Assembly (NCBI GenBank): GCA_019418225.1
Contig: DYCF01000006.1
Span: 1 to 64,000, forward strand
Direction of reading: 5' to 3'
Length of the DNA: 64,000 nt
DNA from: Clostridiales bacterium
Lineage (GTDB): Bacteria > Bacillota > Clostridia > Lachnospirales > Cellulosilyticaceae
Shown here one piece after another: positions 51,316 to 59,118 of this stretch. Position 1 is the first letter of the stretch. Each line of letters starts with the position of its first letter. The position numbers were made by a program, and so were the translations under genes. Below the pieces are notes generated by a model that was given only the letters and a program-made list of their open reading frames with translations, had not been told where the DNA came from and searched no databases.

Positions 51316-51553
51316 AAAAAAAACACACCAAAGTCTGAACAATGGTGTGGGTATTTTCATAACGCCATAATACGGCCTTATATCCCATTCATTCCGTTCA
51401 AACTTTAGCTTCGCAGGGCACAACACTCAATCATGTTTTGGAATTGCATTAGATTATGCCTTGAATTCGACATAGCCTGCTAACCCTCTCATAGTGTCTC
51501 CACTACTTTGCGGCAGCAACCCTTATCCCTGTGGTAACCTTATCTACCGGATA
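51316..51553 (-). ncRNA. M-box (ykoK) magnesium riboswitch with terminator
   Basis: Read leftward from about 51553, the sequence contains the M-box landmarks in order: ATAAGGTTACCACAGGGATAA, TTGCTGCC, GTGGAGAC, GGGTTAGCAGG, ATGTCGA and TCTAATGCA. The expression platform is CACACCA/TGGTGTG (51324-51349) followed by eight T. High magnesium should favour the terminator. A TTGACA (51593-51598) with TATAGA (51572-51577) on the same strand is a possible promoter, though its 15-bp spacing is short. Confidence 0.88.
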
Positions 51554-51620
51554 TATTTAACTCTATTTCAATCTATACCTATTTCTTAAATTTGTCAACT
51601 ATATAAATTTTTTCCCTATC

Positions 51621-52661
51621 TTATACTACGCAGTTTTTACCGCACCCTTTACCGATATATAAGCGTTCATCTGCTAGTTGAATAATCTCTTCCACATTAT
51701 CGCCTTGCTTAAATTCAGCGATTCCTGCCGTAATCGTTACAGGTATTTGTTGACTATTATAAATAAATTTTTCCTTCTCAATTTGCTTACGCCAATTATT
51801 TAATCTTTGATAGCACTGACTAATATGTTCATATTGTGTCTGAACTACCATAAATTCTTCGCCACCCCATCTTGCCACAAATATCTCTTCTCCTTCTGGC
51901 TTTAATATCTCTCCAATCTTACTGAGTACATAGTCCCCTGCAATATGACCATATGTATCATTTATTCGCTTAAAATTATCTACATCTAGAATTGCCACTG
52001 TCATCTCCGTTTGACTTTCCTCATCTACCTTCACAATTGTCTCTAAAATATATTTCATATGATTTCTATTATATAACCCCGTTAACTCATCATATTCCGC
52101 AATACTTCTTAACTTATTTTCTAATCTTCCAATAAACTTAGTATAATAATCCATATATACAATTAAAAATCCAAACGCTATAAACGTATTCACGCAATAA
52201 ATGAGATGAATAGTTTGATAATATTCAACTTGATATACCGGTTCAAAGTGTTGGGTGTAAGACCTTAAACTAAGAAAGAGTATTGCTGTTGCTAAACTTA
52301 CCATTATAGGACGTGTTTTCGCCTTCTTACTTTGTGCACTATATTCACATAAAAAACTAATAGGGGCCAATACAAAATAATGTAATTGAAATCCCCAGCT
52401 CCATCCCATCATTATTACAGCAAGCATCATATGCATACTTACCTCGCAGTATACTAAATATAAGTACTCTCTTACTCTATCTTCCTCTAATACTTTCATC
52501 GCATATATATACGCTGCAATACTTAAAACATTAACGCCTACCATAATATAAGCCTTAAAGGTCAGAAACATTAATAACAAGGCTATATGAATGCATAATA
52601 ATCCTCTATTTGCATATTCGGCAATCTGTTTACCGTGTTTATCCTTATCCAACACCTCCAT
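51621..52661 (-). CDS. membrane diguanylate cyclase (GGDEF)
   Basis: This 346-aa protein has about six transmembrane helices (20-175) that form an uncharacterised sensor, followed by a GGDEF domain that makes cyclic di-GMP from GTP. DELTGLYNRN (191-200) starts the domain. The active site is GGEEF (266-270), with DVDNFKRINDTYGH before it. The Asp/Glu substitution keeps activity. No EAL domain is present. AAGGAGG precedes the ATG. It stands alone, directly upstream of the mgtE leader. Confidence 0.93.
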   Translation of the reverse strand: MEVLDKDKHGKQIAEYANRGLLCIHIALLLMFLTFKAYIMVGVNVLSIAAYIYAMKVLEEDRVREYLYLVYCEVSMHMMLAVIMMGWSWGFQLHYFVLAPISFLCEYSAQSKKAKTRPIMVSLATAILFLSLRSYTQHFEPVYQVEYYQTIHLIYCVNTFIAFGFLIVYMDYYTKFIGRLENKLRSIAEYDELTGLYNRNHMKYILETIVKVDEESQTEMTVAILDVDNFKRINDTYGHIAGDYVLSKIGEILKPEGEEIFVARWGGEEFMVVQTQYEHISQCYQRLNNWRKQIEKEKFIYNSQQIPVTITAGIAEFKQGDNVEEIIQLADERLYIGKGCGKNCVV

Positions 52662-52746
52662 GCCGTCCTCCTTATAAATTCCATATTTACCTACATTTTT
52701 TATATCGTCATTTTTAATAATTTCATTATGTAAAGTTCACAGCCTA

Positions 52747-52776
52747 AAAGGAGGTGTTACGCGTAGCACCTTCTTT
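52747..52776. other. short near-palindrome between divergent genes
   Basis: AAAGGAGGTGTTACGCGTAG with CACCTTCTTT is nearly self-complementary around TACGCGTA. It lies between the divergent diguanylate cyclase and acetate transporter genes, where no transcript end is expected. It could be an operator or a stray terminator. Confidence 0.4.
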
Positions 52777-52919
52777 ATATTTAATTAACAATTATTTCCT
52801 AAATATTTATAACAAGATTCATCATATTTTCTTCATATTTTCCAATGTTCTCCATGTACACACGAAGTACAATTGTGATATGATAGACGAGTATTTTCAA
52901 CTTTTTAGGAGGGCTTACT

Positions 52920-53531
52920 ATGGCGAACGAAACAAAGGTAAAAGTTGTCACAGCTGATCCATCTGCCTTAGGGTTATTTGGACTTGCAATCATCACACTT
53001 GTGGCATCATCACAAAAATTAGGGTTAACATCAGGAGTATCATTTGTTATTCCTTGGGCTATTTTCTTAGGAGCAAGTGCACAACTTATGGCTTCTATCA
53101 ATGATTTCAAACATAATAATACATTTGGAGCAACTGCTTTCGGTGCTTATGCATTCTTCTGGTACGCAGTTGGTTTCACATGGTTAATTCAAAACGGTGT
53201 ATTCGGTGAAGCACTTGCTACATCTTTCGATACTAAACAGCTTGGATTTGCTTATTTAGGCTATTTAATCTTTACATTATTCATGACAATTGGTGCAATG
53301 GAAACTCACAAAGTACTCTTTACAATCTTCGTACTTATTGATTTCTTATTCCTTGGACTTACATTAACATCATTTGGCATCATGACACATGCAACACATC
53401 AACTTGCTGCATACGCTGAATTACTCATTGCTATCGTATCATTCTATGGGTGTGGCGCAGCAGTATTAAATACTCACTTTGGAAGAGTATTCTTACCCGT
53501 TGGTAAACCATTTGGTATCTTTAAAAAATAA
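52920..53531 (+). CDS. acetate/succinate transporter of the GPR1/FUN34/YaaH (SatP) family
   Basis: This 203-aa protein has six transmembrane helices. The family motif near the N-terminus is ADPSALGLFGLA (variant of NPAPLGL). It forms hexameric acetate-proton channels in the cytoplasmic membrane. AGGAGGG precedes the ATG, and a TGATATGATAG extended -10 element lies about 40 bp upstream. Codon use is biased towards frequent codons, as in adhE, suggesting high expression. It fits fermentative acetate exchange. A very strong terminator follows. Confidence 0.93.
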   Translation: MANETKVKVVTADPSALGLFGLAIITLVASSQKLGLTSGVSFVIPWAIFLGASAQLMASINDFKHNNTFGATAFGAYAFFWYAVGFTWLIQNGVFGEALATSFDTKQLGFAYLGYLIFTLFMTIGAMETHKVLFTIFVLIDFLFLGLTLTSFGIMTHATHQLAAYAELLIAIVSFYGCGAAVLNTHFGRVFLPVGKPFGIFKK

Positions 53532-53558
53532 TTTTTAAAGCAAATTTCTTTTTAAAAC

Positions 53559-53621
53559 AAACAGGCGTCTTATGACAAAATTGTATCTCTTGTATACACT
53601 CTTGTCATAAGACGCCTGTTT
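53559..53621 (+). terminator. 20-bp stem terminator after the acetate transporter gene
   Basis: AAACAGGCGTCTTATGACAA and its perfect complement form a 20-bp stem, followed by AATTTTT. The stretch 53625-53646 (TTTTAGTAATGTGCAATC) is a fragment of the dispersed two-hairpin repeat. Confidence 0.92.
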
Positions 53622-53839
53622 AATTTTTAGTAATGTGCAATCTATACCTTGTTATGAATTTATAAAAATTTAAACAGTTGTTACCCAAAATGTAGATTTT
53701 TTATTTTTATGACAATTATTATTCTGATTTTATTTTTAATTGTGGTATACTAGCCTTATGGTGTTTTATTGAATTATAGTACATAAAAGTTATTTTTATA
53801 AATATCAACATTAATAAATAATTAAAGGAAATAGATACT

Positions 53840-54529
53840 ATGCAGGAAAATATTCAAGCTTATATTGACGCTTATTCAAATTTTATATTAAATCATTTAT
53901 TATTAGCTGAAAATCCAACGGGTATTAACATTATTCAGCTTGCCGAGGTACCACAGTTTCATACTTTCCCTAGTGCACCTGGTGGACTCCTATATACTGA
54001 TTTAGATTACTTATTTAAAGGTTATACCCCTATCAAACTAGGTGACCTCTCATTAGCACCTTCTTATGAGATTTCTCTGTACTTTTTATGTACTGAACCT
54101 AAGTTTAATATTGTCTCAGCTGATGTATTTTTCGAAACCTACTATCAATTAACGGGTACAGATTATCTAATTATGACACTTCATAGTTTAGACACTCCTA
54201 TTACTACATCTAAGTTAGAAGCCTCTTCTTTAATAACATGTAGTTTAAACTTAACGCTTCAGCATGATTATGAGCTTTATCAAAAGGCTGTAGCGCTCGT
54301 TCGAAAAATGGTTATTCGCTTCTATTCTCCTATCCTCAACCGTCAGCCTAGTCCATCACCTCATGTAGCGTCTTCAGAATCTAAGCAGATTCCAGATGCA
54401 CCACCCATGACTGCGCACACTATCGAAGAACAAGACGCTGAATCCCTACTTTCTTCTGCAGAGCTTGATGCCCTTTCTCATGTTTTTGATAATGTAGATT
54501 CTACCCCTGTTCCTGATGATGACCTTTAA
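53840..54529 (+). CDS. hypothetical 229-aa protein with FliM/FliN-like C-terminal peptide
   Basis: I do not recognise the main domain (1-170), which is an alpha+beta cytoplasmic fold without signal peptide. A Pro/Ser-rich linker (about 170-195) leads to an acidic tail ESLLSSAELDALSHVF. The SxxELDAL part resembles the LSQEEIDALL segment that starts FliM and FliY and binds CheY-P. In this window, with four chemoreceptors, a link to motility is conceivable but unproven. AAAGGAAA precedes the ATG, and the gene is monocistronic. Confidence 0.55.
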   Translation: MQENIQAYIDAYSNFILNHLLLAENPTGINIIQLAEVPQFHTFPSAPGGLLYTDLDYLFKGYTPIKLGDLSLAPSYEISLYFLCTEPKFNIVSADVFFETYYQLTGTDYLIMTLHSLDTPITTSKLEASSLITCSLNLTLQHDYELYQKAVALVRKMVIRFYSPILNRQPSPSPHVASSESKQIPDAPPMTAHTIEEQDAESLLSSAELDALSHVFDNVDSTPVPDDDL

Positions 54530-54548
54530 TATACATTTCACTATAAAC

Positions 54549-54593
54549 AAAATGAACCACATCCCTAAAATACTAGGATATATGGTTCATTTT
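54549..54593. terminator. bidirectional terminator
   Basis: AAAATGAACCA and its complement form the base of a stem between convergent genes, with inner ATCC/GGAT pairing. Confidence 0.8.
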
Positions 54594-54610
54594 ATTTTGC
54601 CTAGATAGGT

Positions 54611-55261
54611 TTAGTGAGATACAACTTCACCTAAACCTTCTAATGTTTCTATAATCTTAATATGTGGATATGCCTCAAATTCTGCTGCTTTAGTTGTCCC
54701 AGTCGTTACACCCACGAAATCTACTCCTGCATTCTGAGCAGCCTGTGCATCAATGACATGGTCTCCTACATATAATACTTCTTCTTTTGTAATCCCTAAT
54801 TCTTTAATCGCATATAATATGCCTTCTGGCGATGGCTTAGCTACCTTTACATCTTCTCCGCCTACTATAAGCTTAATCCAATCTTCAATCTCATATTGCT
54901 TAAAAGTCTCAGCTATACGATAACGCAGCTTAGTCGAAATGATGCCTATTTCCATTCCTGCTTCTCTAAGCTCTTTTAATGCTGGCAATGTTTCTGGATA
55001 TAACACCGTATTTGCCGTCATCACTTCATCTGCCTTTGCAATATATTCCTTACGATACATTTCAAGTATAGCTGCATCTTCAATTCCTGTTAAATGTTTA
55101 AATCCATCTACTAAAGTCATCCCTATGGTGTATTTGATGGCTTCATCAGAAATCCCCATATGCCCATGTGCTGATAGCACATGTTTAAAACACATCAAAA
55201 TCCCCTTTTCCGAAAATGCCAAAGTATAATCAAAATCAAATAAAACTGCCTTATATTTCAT
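54611..55261 (-). CDS. HAD-superfamily hydrolase (phosphoglycolate phosphatase-like)
   Basis: This 216-aa phosphatase has motif I FDFDYTLAFS (nucleophile Asp in the first D), motif II IISTK, motif III lysine in VAKPSPEG and motif IV YVGDHVIDAQAA. A helical cap lies between motifs I and II. It should hydrolyse a small phosphate ester such as phosphoglycolate or a sugar phosphate. GGAGG before ATG 55261 sets the start; the longer frame is unlikely. It is a single gene. Confidence 0.92.
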   Translation of the reverse strand: MKYKAVLFDFDYTLAFSEKGILMCFKHVLSAHGHMGISDEAIKYTIGMTLVDGFKHLTGIEDAAILEMYRKEYIAKADEVMTANTVLYPETLPALKELREAGMEIGIISTKLRYRIAETFKQYEIEDWIKLIVGGEDVKVAKPSPEGILYAIKELGITKEEVLYVGDHVIDAQAAQNAGVDFVGVTTGTTKAAEFEAYPHIKIIETLEGLGEVVSH

Positions 55262-55368
55262 TTTCCTACCTCCAACCTTTTTCCTGTTCAAAATCATTAC
55301 GCTTTCATCATAACATACCTTCTATAATGTATCCAACTTCCTATTGTCATTTCTAGCCTACGACAAAA

Positions 55369-55412
55369 TGTGGATGCCATAAAACTAGCCAAATAGTTTT
55401 ATAGCATCCACA
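55369..55412 (-). terminator. terminator of the hemerythrin operon
   Basis: TGTGGATGCCATAAAACTA pairs with TAGTTTTATAGCATCCACA with one wobble position. Read leftward, ATTTTG follows. Confidence 0.82.
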
Positions 55413-55451
55413 TCTTCTCTTATATGTCATCTTATATTTAATCTTTCATTT

Positions 55452-56009
55452 TTAAACACTATATTTTTCTTCTAAGGCCTCTAACATCTCAATATAGTGT
55501 TTTTGTGTACCATTTTTTTCTGCTTCTTCTTCAAATACTTGAGTTTGTGCATTGACACTTTCTAAAATCTCCGCTGGAAGTTGACGTTTAGCGAAAGTAT
55601 AAACCACTTCATCTTCTTTTCCAATATGTCTTGTTAAAAGATGTGTGTAACTAATGGCATTGGCAATAACATCAAGTTTACTTTCATTATCGCCACCTTT
55701 AACACGCGCAAGTGCCGCTGTAAGTTCCTGCATATGAAGACGTCCTAAATCATGTTCCACAAGCATACCATTTTTAACAAGCTTTGTTCCTAATGGTCCT
55801 AAATGTGCCACCATTTCATTAAATAAGAACTTTTCCTCTTTGCCATGATGATGTGCATCTGCATAATTTCTTACAAAATCAATCATCATTTCAAAATCAT
55901 TATAATTAATTTCTTCACCTTGCATAATCCCATAACAAGCTTTACGCATTACCTTTAACATTCTCTCAATCAAACGATGCTCCGCCATCATTATTTCAAT
56001 ACTATCCAT
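55452..56009 (-). CDS. hemerythrin-like di-iron protein
   Basis: This 185-aa four-helix-bundle protein carries the hemerythrin iron ligands in order: AEHRLIERML, HHHGKEEKFLF (HxxxE), EHDLGRLH and RHIGKEDEVVY (HxxxD/E). It should bind two irons and sense or carry oxygen, or act in nitric oxide or oxidative stress. An AAGGAG serves both GTG 56012 and ATG 56009; ATG is chosen. The gene is 40 bp behind the 205-aa hypothetical gene in one operon, divergent from a Crp/Fnr regulator. Oxygen or NO control is likely. Confidence 0.92.
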   Translation of the reverse strand: MDSIEIMMAEHRLIERMLKVMRKACYGIMQGEEINYNDFEMMIDFVRNYADAHHHGKEEKFLFNEMVAHLGPLGTKLVKNGMLVEHDLGRLHMQELTAALARVKGGDNESKLDVIANAISYTHLLTRHIGKEDEVVYTFAKRQLPAEILESVNAQTQVFEEEAEKNGTQKHYIEMLEALEEKYSV

Positions 56010-56050
56010 CACTTTGATCTCCTTCCGTTCTAGTTCCTATTTATAGTTAT

Positions 56051-56668
56051 TTATTTTGTGCTCATACTATATGTTCTCTCGTCTCGTTTCACAAACTTAA
56101 CGCCTACTGCATGTGCAAGACCTTTGAGCCATTCTTCTCTTAATGCATAATAGTGGTGAATAGCTTCTCCTACTTCTTGCCAGTATCTTTCATGGACACA
56201 TGTCATGCGTTCCCATACGATTTCCTGCTCATCTTGGCTCACAATGCGAATAGCATGATCACAAGGCATTCCATCTAATAAACTATCTGAAATTCCTTTA
56301 TAAATCATCTCTAAGTTTAAACCTTCTGTTTGTGCTAACTTACTTCCAACTGCTTCTCCTCTTTTAAAGAAAAGTGTTTTTAAGCTTTCCATATTAGCTG
56401 CATCTTGTGCTAATAACGCTTTAACACATTCAGCTAACTTATATTCTACTTGTGAAACTTGTCCTTGAAGCCAGCCATGAATATTCATCTCATCAATTAC
56501 TTCTTCTAATGGACGTCTTTCAGATACACCATACTTTTCATCTAAAGTTTGTTTTAAATCTGCAATACCTACTGTTTCCCCTAACTTTATCATATCTTCT
56601 ACAATATCTTGTTGTAACTGGATTTTATTATATAACCAAAAATGAATTGGTCCTAAAAATGCGCTCAT
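56051..56668 (-). CDS. conserved hypothetical protein of the hemerythrin operon
   Basis: This 205-aa cytoplasmic protein begins FLGPIHFWLYNKIQLQQDIV and is helical throughout. It has a conserved-looking end with CDHAIRIVSQDEQEIVWERM then CVHERYWQ, containing Cys and His residues that could bind metal or haem. I do not recognise the family. It precedes hemerythrin in the operon and faces the Crp/Fnr gene, so it may act in redox or NO response. GAGGAAG precedes the ATG. Confidence 0.7.
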   Translation of the reverse strand: MSAFLGPIHFWLYNKIQLQQDIVEDMIKLGETVGIADLKQTLDEKYGVSERRPLEEVIDEMNIHGWLQGQVSQVEYKLAECVKALLAQDAANMESLKTLFFKRGEAVGSKLAQTEGLNLEMIYKGISDSLLDGMPCDHAIRIVSQDEQEIVWERMTCVHERYWQEVGEAIHHYYALREEWLKGLAHAVGVKFVKRDERTYSMSTK

Positions 56669-56766
56669 TTGGTCTTCCTCCTTGACTTATTACTAAGAAC
56701 ATCTTAATATAAAACTTACATCAAATATGTAGCCACAGCTACAAAAAATTATTTTTTTAAAATTTT

Positions 56767-56992
56767 ATATAGAGAAATAATCTATAGAGAAACCAACTAT
56801 AACCTTGAAATCTACATCTAGGTAAATTGTTTTCTCTCAATGATTTCACATTACTAAAAGTTATGAATAACTAAATTTTATAAATGTGAAATCTATATAG
56901 AGAAACTAACTATAACTTTAAATGATTCATCACATAAATAGTTTTCTCCTAATGATTTCACATTACTAAATTTTAGTAATGTGAAATCTATA
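56767..56992 (+). repeat. dispersed two-hairpin repeat, locus 4 (tandem)
   Basis: Two tandem units (56783-56895 and about 56895-56992) and a short upstream fragment fill most of the 355-bp gap between the divergent hemerythrin operon and the Crp/Fnr gene. Each has GAGAAAC with GTTTTCTC and GATTTCACAT with ATGTGAAATC. The orientation is that of the Crp/Fnr gene, which starts 31 bp later. Confidence 0.8.
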
Positions 56993-57023
56993 TTAAATTG
57001 CATATATAGAAAGGACCTTACCT

Positions 57024-57743
57024 ATGCATGACGTACTATTTACAAGCCCCTTAGTCTTGTCTTATACAGAAACTATTTTGGCATGTCCACTCTTTAAAGG
57101 AGTTGCCCCCCATGAACTTAAGGACTTACTCGGTTGCCTCAATGTTTCCTTTAAATCCTTAGAAGAAGGCGAATATGCCTTTCATTTAGGTGATGATATT
57201 TCTTACATTTATATCGTCTTAGAAGGTGCCATGGAAATTGCTAAGGAAACGATTAATGGCAACCGCAATATCGTGGCCTTTTTAGGTGAAAGCCAACTCT
57301 TCGGTGAAGGTGTTGTCTGTACTACCAAGCGTTTAGCACCAGTAAGTGCTAAAGCTACTGCAAAAACAATGCTTCTTCTTATTCCTTATGAAAAAATTCT
57401 TAAAACCTGTGGGCATAGTTGTACCTTCCATCATCAACTTATCCGCAATATGATGCTCCTACTCGGTGAAAAAAATTATGTGCTCAATCACAAGATTGAT
57501 TTGCTTATGCTCAAGGGGATGCGTGAAAAGCTTGCCACTTATCTCCTCAATGAATCTAATAGACAGGGTTCTCTTTCCTTTAATATACCCCTTAGTCGCA
57601 ATGAACTTGCAGATTACCTCAATGTTTCTCGTCCTTCCATGTCTAGAGAATTAGGACGCATGAGAGATGAAGGTCTCATTGATTACTACAAAAACACCTT
57701 TAAAATTCTCAACCTAAATGCTCTCAAAGAAACATGCGAATAA
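57024..57743 (+). CDS. Crp/Fnr-family transcriptional regulator
   Basis: This 239-aa protein has an N-terminal cyclic-nucleotide-binding fold (about 20-130), a long dimer helix and a C-terminal HTH (190-213, LSRNELADYLNVSRPSMSREL). Cys residues at 21, 38, 99, 129 and 133 could hold a cluster or haem, but the classic FNR spacing is absent. It sits divergent to a hemerythrin operon, an arrangement seen for NO-responsive regulators. That suggests it controls the operon. AGAAAGGACC precedes the ATG. Confidence 0.92.
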   Translation: MHDVLFTSPLVLSYTETILACPLFKGVAPHELKDLLGCLNVSFKSLEEGEYAFHLGDDISYIYIVLEGAMEIAKETINGNRNIVAFLGESQLFGEGVVCTTKRLAPVSAKATAKTMLLLIPYEKILKTCGHSCTFHHQLIRNMMLLLGEKNYVLNHKIDLLMLKGMREKLATYLLNESNRQGSLSFNIPLSRNELADYLNVSRPSMSRELGRMRDEGLIDYYKNTFKILNLNALKETCE

Positions 57744-57783
57744 AAGTGTTACGCCATAGAACCGCTAGACATTTTTGAGACAT

Positions 57784-57834
57784 AAAAAAAGATGGTATGA
57801 AACGCGTTAAGCATAGTTTCATACCATCTTTTTT
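57784..57834. terminator. terminator after the Crp/Fnr gene
   Basis: AAAAGATGGTATGAAAC and its perfect complement form the stem, with A and T runs on the flanks. Confidence 0.9.
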
Positions 57835-57902
57835 ATGTTCTCGTTACATATGAATTTATGTTTCTTAGTCCAAATTTTTAATCTCATCCAAAGTTTTTGT
57901 TT

Positions 57903-58322
57903 TTATTCTTCATTGCCGAAATGTGGTGTGCCTAATTTACTTTCCATTGCTTTTAGCGCTGGATAGTAATCTTCTTTTATAAAATTCTTTAACCCTTTTT
58001 CATAAGCTTGTTTATAAGAAGGCACGCCTTCTTCAATAAGTTTCTTACGTTCTAATGCTTCATCCCATAATCCCTTATCTTGAACTAACTTTACTTGATA
58101 AGCCGTTAGTAACCCCTGTTTAGGATTAATGATTTTAAAATTCTTTTCTTCTAAATACTTTTTCATACTTAGATAAGCTGTATCACAGACTTTTACATAC
58201 AACTTATCAATTTCATCATCAGCTAGTTCATCAATCACTTTGCGATTGATAATTTGCTTTAATATCTCTAGTAATTCTTCGTAACTAACTGCCCTGCCTT
58301 CCCTCCAAAAATACGTCTGCAT
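57903..58322 (-). CDS. hypothetical 139-aa protein
   Basis: This is a helical, charged cytoplasmic protein with no recognised domain. YEELLEILKQIINRKVIDEL and DDEIDKLYVKVCDTAY are the clearest amphipathic helices. AGGAGGGG precedes the ATG. It is a single gene between two strong terminators. No neighbour gives a hint of its role. Confidence 0.6.
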   Translation of the reverse strand: MQTYFWREGRAVSYEELLEILKQIINRKVIDELADDEIDKLYVKVCDTAYLSMKKYLEEKNFKIINPKQGLLTAYQVKLVQDKGLWDEALERKKLIEEGVPSYKQAYEKGLKNFIKEDYYPALKAMESKLGTPHFGNEE

Positions 58323-58546
58323 GTTGTCCCCTCCTGTTTATTTAGAATTAAATTGATTATATCACACCTTTAGTTAAATAAATATAATTTTATATATTTT
58401 TATAAAATATTATATAATTAACCTCGTTATTTATCTCTAATCACCAAATGAATTCTTACATATTGTTTAAAATTTTAAATTTTATACATTTATTTTTAGG
58501 CAAAATGCCTTGAAACATCTCATTTTCTAAAAATGGTATAAAAGTA

Positions 58547-58590
58547 GGGCTACCTCCTAACTAATCCAACTGATTAATCTGGGGTAGCCC
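58547..58590 (-). terminator. terminator behind the ACT-domain gene
   Basis: GGGCTACC and GGTAGCCC form the base, with GATTAATC pairing inside. Read leftward, CTACTTTTATACC follows. Confidence 0.8.
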
Positions 58591-58615
58591 CTTTAACTTT
58601 TAAATTCCAAACTTA

Positions 58616-59041
58616 TTAAATTTGATAAATATCTGCTGCTTTCATAATCTCTAAATTATGTTTTGCTAAACTTGCAATTGTATGTTCGCAGTCCTCTGTT
58701 CTAAGAATAATAAGCGCATCCTCACCTTTTGAGAAAGCATACATATATTCAAGGCTAATATTATCCTCTGTTAAAGCTGCAAGCATTCTTTTAAGTTCAC
58801 CTGGCTTATCTTCTAGTTTACAACAGATTACTGGTGTCATCTGTACTGAGAATTCTTGTTCTTTCAAAAGTGCCATAGCCTTTTTAGGTTCTGTAACAAT
58901 AAGTCTTGCAATCCCATAATCTGAAGTATCTGCAATTGAAAGGGCTGATACATTAATCCCTGCATCACCTAATGTTTGCATGACCTCATATAATCTCCCT
59001 GACTTATTTTCGATAAAAACTGAAAGTTGTTGTATAATCAT
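58616..59041 (-). CDS. tandem ACT-domain protein
   Basis: This 141-aa protein is made of two ACT domains: IIQQLSVFIENKSGRLYEVMQ (about 2-70) and TPVICCKLEDKPGELKRML (about 73-140). ACT pairs bind amino acids at their interface. The gene follows phenylacetate-CoA ligase on the same strand at 77 bp. The same pair occurs in many Clostridia, so the protein probably regulates aromatic amino acid or aryl-acid metabolism. GGAGGAAT precedes the ATG. Confidence 0.9.
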   Translation of the reverse strand: MIIQQLSVFIENKSGRLYEVMQTLGDAGINVSALSIADTSDYGIARLIVTEPKKAMALLKEQEFSVQMTPVICCKLEDKPGELKRMLAALTEDNISLEYMYAFSKGEDALIILRTEDCEHTIASLAKHNLEIMKAADIYQI

Positions 59042-59118
59042 TTTTATTCCTCCTCATTATGCCGCCCTGTTTTCGTCCTACTTACTTCTATTATATCATT
59101 ATTATTTTTTGATTAGTT

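Noticed and set aside
51394..51415. CCGTTCAAAC in the M-box leader as a third copy of the structured element apex
   Set aside because: Only ten bases match and the GCGCTAGCGC core and the long stems are absent.
52754..52957. 67-codon ORF starting in the palindrome upstream of the acetate transporter gene
   Set aside because: It reads through the transporter promoter and ribosome binding site into the transporter gene. Its own ribosome binding site overlaps the start codon.
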